From assembly GCA_014860725.1 (NCBI GenBank), contig JACZJD010000654.1, positions 1 to 10,798 on the forward strand: a stretch of 10,798 nt of DNA. Reading direction: 5' to 3'. This DNA is from Aquamicrobium sp. Lineage in GTDB: Bacteria; Pseudomonadota; Alphaproteobacteria; Rhizobiales; Rhizobiaceae. Numbering within the stretch: the stretch's first letter is position 1; each line of letters opens with the position of its first letter. The notes below the pieces were generated by a model. The model was not told the origin of the DNA. It did no database searches and was given only the letters and a program-made list of their open reading frames with translations. Of the stretch, positions 6,094-10,798 are shown in pieces. The position numbers were made by a program, and so were the translations under genes.

Positions 6094-6483
6094 ATGACGG
6101 GCGGACGGAAGGCGTCGGTGCGCAATGTCGTCGAGACGCCGTGGAGGCAGTATCCCGGCCATCATGGCGGCGCGCTTTCGAAACCGCTGGTCGACCCGGA
6201 GACCAAGGGGGCGAGGCACATCGACTATCGCATCTCGATGTATCAGCCGATGGCCCATGTCGAGCGGCATGTCCACGCGGTGCAGGAGCAGGTCTATCAC
6301 GTGCTCGAAGGTGAGGCCACGATCGAGCTGGATGGCGAGGTCCGCATCGCGAGAAGGCACGATGTCGTCTACGTGCCGCCCGGCGTCGTCCATTCCGTCA
6401 GCAACAACGGCCTCTGCGACCTCGTCTTCATCGTGGTCACGTCGCCGGTCTCCGACGAACAGCAGCTGAAACCAAACCGATAA
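6094..6483 (+). CDS. Single-domain cupin protein
   Basis: A 129-residue protein with one complete cupin barrel. Motif 1 is RHVHAVQEQVYHVLEG (58-73), supplying His59, His61 and Glu65. Motif 2 is VPPGVVHSVSN (94-104), supplying His100. This is the classical 3-His/1-Glu metal site. There is no signal peptide or membrane segment. The start is the ATG at 6094, with GAGGAG (6083-6088) a few bases upstream. It is divergent from the SDR operon and 86 bp ahead of the transporter start, probably co-transcribed with it. Small cupins in catabolic loci act as isomerases, decarboxylases, dioxygenases or ligand sensors, and sequence alone does not separate these. An Fe- or Mn-dependent enzyme acting on the same substrate is the most economical idea, but unproven. 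Confidence 0.8.
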   Translation: MTGGRKASVRNVVETPWRQYPGHHGGALSKPLVDPETKGARHIDYRISMYQPMAHVERHVHAVQEQVYHVLEGEATIELDGEVRIARRHDVVYVPPGVVHSVSNNGLCDLVFIVVTSPVSDEQQLKPNR

Positions 6484-6516
6484 CGCAAGCAGTGAAGGCG
6501 GCGGGGTGCGCAGGCG

Positions 6517-6530
6517 GCCGCCCGGGCGGC
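6517..6530. repeat. GC-rich palindrome between cupin and transporter
   Basis: GCCGCCCGGGCGGC is a perfect 14-bp palindrome in the 86-bp cupin-transporter gap. In RNA it can fold as a 5-bp stem with a CCGG loop. No T-run follows and the transporter ribosome-binding site begins 26 nt later, so it is more likely a mild attenuator or mRNA-processing element than a full terminator. It could also be chance in a GC-rich gap. Confidence 0.3.
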
Positions 6531-6569
6531 TGGGCCCGCTGTCGGTGCCGCGGGCAAGGGGGTGACGTC

Positions 6570-7436
6570 TTGAGTGCCGGTCCTTCGACCTACGCGCCGG
6601 TGCGGGGCGTGTTGCTGCTGGCCATCGCCGTCCTCGTCCTTGCCGGCATGGACACGGCGACGAAATATCTGGTCGCGCGCTACGAGGTGCCGGTGGTCAT
6701 GGCGGCGCGCTATGCGATCCACATGCTGGTGATCGCCGCCGTGCTCTATCCCCGCCACGGCCGGCAGATGCTGCGCACCCGACGCACCGGGCTGGTGGTG
6801 CTGCGGTCGCTGTGCCTCGTCGCCACCTCCCTGCTCATGGGGCTCGGCCTCCAGCGCATGCCGGTCGCCGAGACGACGGCGATCTTCTTCCTGACGCCGG
6901 TCGCCGTCGCGCTGCTGGCGCCCGCCGTCCTCGGCGAAAGGACCGGCGCCGCCGGCTGGATCGCCTGCGCGGTCGGCTTCGTCGGCGTGCTGCTGGTGGT
7001 GCGGCCGGGCGGCGGTCTCGATCCCGTCGGGGTCGCCTTCCTTCTCATGGCCGTCGCCGGCAACGCGGCCTACCAGCTCCTGTCCCGGTCGCTCGCGCGG
7101 TCGGAAACCACGGTCGCGCTGCTCCTCAACTCCGCCATAGCGGGGTCCGTCTGCTTCGGCTCCCTCGTCCCGTGGTCGCTCGGCGGCCCCCCGCTCTCCC
7201 TGCGCGACGCGCTGCTGTTCGCGACGATCGGCATGGCGAGCGGCCTTGGACATTACCTGCTGACGGCCTCCTTCCGCCTCGCGCCGGTCTCCGTGCTCGG
7301 GCCGGTCACCTACATGCAGCTGATGTGGGCCGGCATTCTCGGCTGGGTCGTGTTCGGCCACGTGCCCGACGCGCTCAGCATCCTCGGCATGATCGTCATC
7401 TGCTGCGCCGGGGCAGCCGTCGTCATGCGCAGATAG
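6570..7436 (+). CDS. EamA/DMT-superfamily membrane transporter
   Basis: A 288-residue, very hydrophobic inner-membrane protein with two repeated EamA-like halves and about ten predicted transmembrane helices, the standard size for this drug/metabolite transporter family. Typical features are MDTATKYLVA in the first helix, ARYAIH at the second, an AETTAIFFLTPVAVALLAPAVLGE segment closing the first half, and a second half with LGPVTYMQLMWAGILGWVVFG. The TTG at 6570 is chosen as start because AAGGGGGTGA (6556-6565) lies directly upstream, almost a perfect anti-16S match. The in-frame GTG at 6492 has no ribosome-binding site and would add an Arg/Gly/Cys-rich tail unlike a transporter N-terminus. 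It follows the cupin in the same direction. Family members mostly export or import metabolites, so here it could move the substrate or a product of the locus. Direction and substrate are unknown. Confidence 0.88.
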   Translation: MSAGPSTYAPVRGVLLLAIAVLVLAGMDTATKYLVARYEVPVVMAARYAIHMLVIAAVLYPRHGRQMLRTRRTGLVVLRSLCLVATSLLMGLGLQRMPVAETTAIFFLTPVAVALLAPAVLGERTGAAGWIACAVGFVGVLLVVRPGGGLDPVGVAFLLMAVAGNAAYQLLSRSLARSETTVALLLNSAIAGSVCFGSLVPWSLGGPPLSLRDALLFATIGMASGLGHYLLTASFRLAPVSVLGPVTYMQLMWAGILGWVVFGHVPDALSILGMIVICCAGAAVVMRR

Positions 7437-7572
7437 GTTCGCGGATTTCCGGCGATGGGGCGTATCCGAAGGCACCAGTCCGGGCGCGCCTGCGGCCATC
7501 TCGTTTCCCGCCGCCGGTTGCGCTAGGCTCGATCCATCGGGTCGCGTGAGCCGGCCCGGGGAGGGGGATGCC

Positions 7573-8673
7573 ATGCGCAACATCGTCATCTGCTGCGACG
7601 GCACGGCGAACGAGTTCGCCTTCGACCGCACCAACGTCCTCAAGCTCTGCGGCGTCCTGCGGCAGGACGAGGCGCAGATCGTCTACTACCAGCCCGGCCT
7701 CGGCACCATGGAGCCTCCCGGCGCGCTGACGCAGGTGGCGCGGCGCGTCACCCGGCTTCTCGGACGCGCGATAGGCTACGGCCTCGCCGACGACGTGCGC
7801 GACGCCTACACCTTCCTGATGAACAACCACCGGCCGGGCGACCGCGTCTTCCTGTTCGGATACAGCCGCGGCGCCTATACGGTGCGGGCGGTGGCGGCGC
7901 TGGTGCGCATGTACGGGCTGCTGCCGGCCGGCAACGACCCGCTTGTGCCTTATGCGATCCGGCTGCTGATGGGCGTCAACGACGCCGATGCGGACGCCGA
8001 TCCCGAGCGCAGCCCGTTCCGGCTGGCCGACGAGTTCCGCGCCACGCTGGTGCAGCGGCCGTGCTCGATCCATTTCCTCGGCGTCTGGGACACCGTCGCC
8101 TCCGTCGGCTGGATCAGCAATCCGCTCAGGCTGCCCTATACGGCGAGCAACGTGATCGTGCGCACGGCCCGCCACGCGGTCGCCATCGACGAGCGCCGCG
8201 CCTTCTTCCGCACCAACCTGCTGAAGCGGCTGCCGGAACGCCTCGCCGCCCGCCAGGACCTGAAGCAGGTCTGGTTCGCCGGGGTCCACGGCGACGTCGG
8301 CGGCGGCTATCCGGAGAAGGACAGCGGCCTGTCGAAGCTGGCGCTGCAATGGATGGTGGAGGAGGCCGCCGCCCACGGCCTCGCCGTCGACCCGGACCGG
8401 CTCGACAAGGCGCTCGGCGTCTCGGATACGAATCAGGCGCGCCCCGATCCCGACGCCGGGATGCACCGGTCGCTCCGGCGCCTGTGGTGGCTCGCCGAGA
8501 TCGTGCCGAAGAAGTCCTTCGCCACCGGCCGCTGGCGCATCAACCTCGCGCGCCGGCGCGACATGGGCCGCGCCCCGCTGGTCCACTGGTCGGCCTTCGC
8601 GCGCAAGGGCTATGCCGGGCGGCTGCCGAAGGATGCGGTGATGGTCGGCGCGCCGCCGGAAGAGGTCAGATGA
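7573..8673 (+). CDS. DUF2235 alpha/beta-hydrolase (Tle1-like phospholipase/lipase fold)
   Basis: A 366-residue member of the DUF2235 family, the hydrolase domain also found in type VI secretion Tle1 phospholipase effectors. It opens with the family start NIVICCDGTANEF (3-15) and RTNVLKL (19-25). The nucleophile elbow is GYSRGAY (96-102, Ser98). Asp173 in GVWDTVASVGW and His239 in FAGVHGDVGGGYP complete the triad. There is no signal peptide, and no VgrG, PAAR or adaptor gene near it, so delivery by type VI secretion is not supported here. Stand-alone cytosolic copies are common and mostly uncharacterised. The start is ATG 7573, with a purine-rich GGGGAGGGGG at 7558-7567; the frame is open from GTG 7546. 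The 136-bp upstream gap has TTGCGCTAGGCT (7518-7529), possibly a -10 (TAGGCT) without a convincing -35. Its stop overlaps the 3' end of the HNH gene by 8 bp. Confidence 0.85.
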   Translation: MRNIVICCDGTANEFAFDRTNVLKLCGVLRQDEAQIVYYQPGLGTMEPPGALTQVARRVTRLLGRAIGYGLADDVRDAYTFLMNNHRPGDRVFLFGYSRGAYTVRAVAALVRMYGLLPAGNDPLVPYAIRLLMGVNDADADADPERSPFRLADEFRATLVQRPCSIHFLGVWDTVASVGWISNPLRLPYTASNVIVRTARHAVAIDERRAFFRTNLLKRLPERLAARQDLKQVWFAGVHGDVGGGYPEKDSGLSKLALQWMVEEAAAHGLAVDPDRLDKALGVSDTNQARPDPDAGMHRSLRRLWWLAEIVPKKSFATGRWRINLARRRDMGRAPLVHWSAFARKGYAGRLPKDAVMVGAPPEEVR

Positions 8674-9499
8674 CGCCCCATTCCTCGCGCGCGAAATAGG
8701 TCGTCATCGCCGAGAACGGCGCGTCGGGCTGCGCCAGGAGGCGCACCGCGTCCCTGATCCTGTCGGCCAGCGGCTGGGGCGCCTCCGCGACGAAGCCGCA
8801 CATCAGCTCGACATTCTCGTAGGTCTTCCAGCGCGCGATCAGCAGTTCGGGGCGGTTGAGGTTGACGATGCGCTCGGCCGCGTCGAAGGCGTCGGCGGCT
8901 TCCGCCACGCCCGGCCGCGGCGCGATCCGCACCTCGCGCAGCGTCGCATCCGCCGTCCAGACGAAGAGCCGCGTCGGATCGACGAGATAGGGATCGGGCA
9001 GGCAGGAGGCCTCGCCGAGCATCGCGCTCCTCAGGGCCGCGACTGCCGCGGCGTCGCGCGGGTCGGGCGATGCCTGCAGGGCGAGCGCGAGCAGCGCCTG
9101 CTCGTCCATGCCGGGGCTCAGCGGCGGCGCGCCGATCGCCATTCCCCGGATGTCGTGCCTGTCGCCCTTCTTGCCGTTGCACACGCGGCAGCTGTAGAGC
9201 CAGTTGTCGTAGCAATAGGCCAGCCACCAATAGGCGGCCTTCGGCCTGATATGCTCGACGTCGCCATAATAGACCGCGTCGGTCGGCGCCTCGCAGAAGG
9301 CGCATTTGCCGTGCGTCTCGCGGCGCAGCTGGTCCTTGGCGCGCGACCATCGCGACGAGGCGAAGATCTTGTCCTTGACCTCCTTGACCTTGAGGCGGCC
9401 GTCGCGCGCCTCGCGGAACAGCTCGACGAGATTGGTGTGGCGCGTGGGGTCGAGGAACGCCGCATCGATGCGCGCCCGGTCCCTTTCCAGCGGGATCAT
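8666..9499 (-). CDS. ptuB: HNH endonuclease of the TIGR02646/PtuB type (Septu nuclease)
   Basis: A 277-residue protein with an HNH core at about 64-110: CAFC (Cys66, Cys69), DVEHIRPK (His83), YDNWLYSC (Asn99) and CRVCN (Cys104, Cys107, Asn108). The two CxxC pairs should hold a structural zinc and His83 should be the catalytic base. The C-terminal segment IVNLNRPELLIARW is typical of the TIGR02646 group, whose members include PtuB of Septu and of retron Ec78. Established knowledge: PtuB is the nucleic-acid-cleaving effector, activated together with the PtuA ATPase during phage infection. The start codon overlaps the stop of the ATPase gene as ATGA (9496-9499), so translation is probably coupled. 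Its own upstream sequence has a weak ribosome-binding site. The 3' end overlaps the DUF2235 gene tail to tail. The symbol is based on family and gene pairing, not on tested activity. Confidence 0.8.
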   Translation of the reverse strand: MIPLERDRARIDAAFLDPTRHTNLVELFREARDGRLKVKEVKDKIFASSRWSRAKDQLRRETHGKCAFCEAPTDAVYYGDVEHIRPKAAYWWLAYCYDNWLYSCRVCNGKKGDRHDIRGMAIGAPPLSPGMDEQALLALALQASPDPRDAAAVAALRSAMLGEASCLPDPYLVDPTRLFVWTADATLREVRIAPRPGVAEAADAFDAAERIVNLNRPELLIARWKTYENVELMCGFVAEAPQPLADRIRDAVRLLAQPDAPFSAMTTYFAREEWGVI

Positions 9500-10782
9500 T
9501 CCCGGCCCCTGCCGATCTGGCCCGAGATGGTCTCGGTCGCGCGGTCGAGCTTCCGGAAGAACGCGTCGAGGGACTCGTTGCCGAGCGCGGGTGCCGGGTC
9601 CGCCGGCAGCTGCTCCAGCGTGCGCCGGACATCCTCGAGCGTGCGCGTCTCCTCCGGCGACAGCGTTTCGGCCCGCTGCGTGAGCTCGCGATATTGCTGC
9701 TTGCTCTGCTCGATCTCCCAGGAGTCGAGCGAGGTGATGCCAAAGGCCATGTCGTAGATCTGGTGCAGCCTGAGCTTCGACGGGTCGCCCGGGAAGGGCT
9801 GGGCCGTGACGTCGCCTGCCTCTCCCCGCTTGAGGATGACGGCCTCGCCCTCGTGCGACTGCTGCAGCGTGAGCGCGGAATGCGTGGTGGCGACGATCTG
9901 GAAGTTCGGCAGGGTCGTGTCGAGGAACTCGCGCAGCCGCCGCTGCCAGGTGGGGTGCAGATGCGCGTCGACCTCGTCGATGAGAAGCAGGCCGCGGGCG
10001 CGCAGCGGGTGGTTGTGGTGGGCGAAGGAGTCCGTGACGCGCGTCAGCAGGTCGCCGATCCAGGCCGCGACGTTCTGGTATCCGTCGCTGATCTGCTCCA
10101 GCGGCAGCAGCCCGTCCGGCGTCGAGAACATGAGGGTGCCGCGGGCCTTGTCGATGCTCTCGAAGCTGATGTCCGGCAGCAGCGCGTTCATCGCGTCGCG
10201 CACGACGTCGAGGCCGTCGGCGCCGCGCCGGTATTCGAGCGCCATGGCCCAGCTCGCGAGCGGCGTCACCGAGGCGTCCCTGTCGAACAGGGTGAGCATG
10301 CTCTGGGCGCGCAGCGGAAGGCGGGCGGAGGCGGCGGACGGCGCGATCGACGGCGGGCTGAGGCGCCGGTAGGGGCCGTAGCCGACGACGAAATAGTTCT
10401 GCGCGGCATGTCTCAGCGCCTCGTCGAGACGGGCGAGCCCGTCGACATTGCGCCGGAGCACGTCGCTCGGCAGGTCGTCGGCGCCGATGACCAGCTCGAC
10501 CCGGCGCTCCTCCCAGCCGGCCGTGCGCAAGGTGGCGAGTATCCGGCCGGTGGAGCGGCCGCGCCGCACCCAGCTTCCGGGCTCTCCGATCACATGCGGC
10601 AGCGCGTCCGAACCGGCCAGCACGAGCGCGATGGCCTTGAGCGCCGTGCTTTTGCCGGAGCCGTTGTCGCCGACCAGAAGCGACCATTTCCGCATGGTCT
10701 GCTCGGCGTCGATCTGCGTGAATTCAAGCTCCGCCCGGCCGATGGAGCGGATGTCCTCGATGAGTATGCGCTCCAGGAACAT
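9496..10782 (-). CDS. ptuA: AAA ATPase of the Septu PtuA type (ABC/SMC-like NTPase)
   Basis: A 428-residue ATPase with an ABC/SMC-like head and no long coiled coil. Walker A is GDNGSGKST (38-46). ISDGYQN (231-237) stands at the signature-motif position. Walker B is LLLIDEVD (265-272) with catalytic Glu270, followed by AHLHP. His301 in ATTHSALTL is the switch histidine. The last ~80 residues are charged and helical. The set fits the AAA_15/AAA_21-type ATPases of defence systems, and the overlapping downstream HNH gene fits PtuA in particular. PtuA oligomers bind ATP and hold PtuB until infection changes nucleotide levels (known for studied Septu systems). GGAG 7 nt before ATG 10782 supports the start. 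The length is at the short end for PtuA. A retron reverse transcriptase is not seen, but the upstream side lies beyond the window edge, so a retron-linked version is not excluded. Confidence 0.8.
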   Translation of the reverse strand: MFLERILIEDIRSIGRAELEFTQIDAEQTMRKWSLLVGDNGSGKSTALKAIALVLAGSDALPHVIGEPGSWVRRGRSTGRILATLRTAGWEERRVELVIGADDLPSDVLRRNVDGLARLDEALRHAAQNYFVVGYGPYRRLSPPSIAPSAASARLPLRAQSMLTLFDRDASVTPLASWAMALEYRRGADGLDVVRDAMNALLPDISFESIDKARGTLMFSTPDGLLPLEQISDGYQNVAAWIGDLLTRVTDSFAHHNHPLRARGLLLIDEVDAHLHPTWQRRLREFLDTTLPNFQIVATTHSALTLQQSHEGEAVILKRGEAGDVTAQPFPGDPSKLRLHQIYDMAFGITSLDSWEIEQSKQQYRELTQRAETLSPEETRTLEDVRRTLEQLPADPAPALGNESLDAFFRKLDRATETISGQIGRGRE

Positions 10783-10798
10783 GGCAATTCTCCGGGAT

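Noticed and set aside
6369..8586. Long minus-strand frames opposite the transporter and DUF2235 hydrolase
   Set aside because: His/Arg/Asp-rich shadow translations without motifs; the plus-strand genes are unambiguous.
7573..8673. Type VI secretion effector cassette
   Set aside because: The hydrolase has a DUF2235 domain, but no VgrG, PAAR, adaptor or immunity gene is adjacent; the neighbours are a transporter and a Septu-like operon.
9500..10687. Upstream in-frame extension of the HNH gene making a 673-residue protein
   Set aside because: The extension is the ATPase gene read in the wrong frame; the real HNH start is the ATG at 9499 in the ATGA overlap.

Overview
This is a high-GC window with GTG and TTG starts, strong Shine-Dalgarno sequences and tightly packed genes. 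Together with the families present, this suggests an alphaproteobacterium, probably of the Rhizobiales/Hyphomicrobiales. That placement is inferred from composition and family memory; the window holds no marker gene. It reads as two accessory blocks with a free-standing hydrolase between them.

Block A (about 1-7436) looks like a small-molecule catabolic locus. At the far left a minus-strand chimeric remnant joins the first ~36 codons of a sugar-phosphate-isomerase-like protein, out of frame, to the last ~41 codons of an Asp/Glu-racemase/arylmalonate-decarboxylase/maleate-isomerase-like gene. A rightward KstD-like FAD dehydrogenase (453-2258) follows. It converges, across a G+C-rich hairpin, on a paralogous FAD dehydrogenase (2308-4041, minus). 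The latter is the last gene of a leftward three-gene operon: SDR dehydrogenase (5053-5817), isocitrate-lyase/PEP-mutase-family lyase with an intact KKCGH loop (4110-4982), then the FAD enzyme. Divergent from the SDR, a one-domain cupin (6094-6483) and an EamA/DMT-type membrane transporter (6570-7436) run rightward. No regulator gene is present. However, the promoter regions of the first FAD gene and of the cupin share a composite operator of identical geometry, GTTGC-N7-GCAAC-N2-GTTGC, each placed just downstream of a sigma70-like promoter. This argues that both halves of the block form one regulon under an unseen transcription factor. A plausible reading is transporter uptake, dehydrogenation by the flavoproteins and SDR, and C-C cleavage by the lyase. 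The substrate cannot be read from the sequence.

Block B (about 8666-10782, minus) is a two-gene AAA ATPase plus HNH nuclease operon with an ATGA start/stop overlap. It matches the organisation of the Septu (PtuA/PtuB) anti-phage system. Between the blocks lies a rightward DUF2235 alpha/beta hydrolase (7573-8673) with a complete Ser-Asp-His set. Its 3' end overlaps the 3' end of the HNH gene tail to tail by 8 bp.

No tRNA, rRNA, CRISPR array, insertion sequence or integrase is visible. No stretch above 300 bp lacks a gene; the longest gap (5818-6093, 276 bp) carries the divergent promoter region of the SDR operon and cupin genes.
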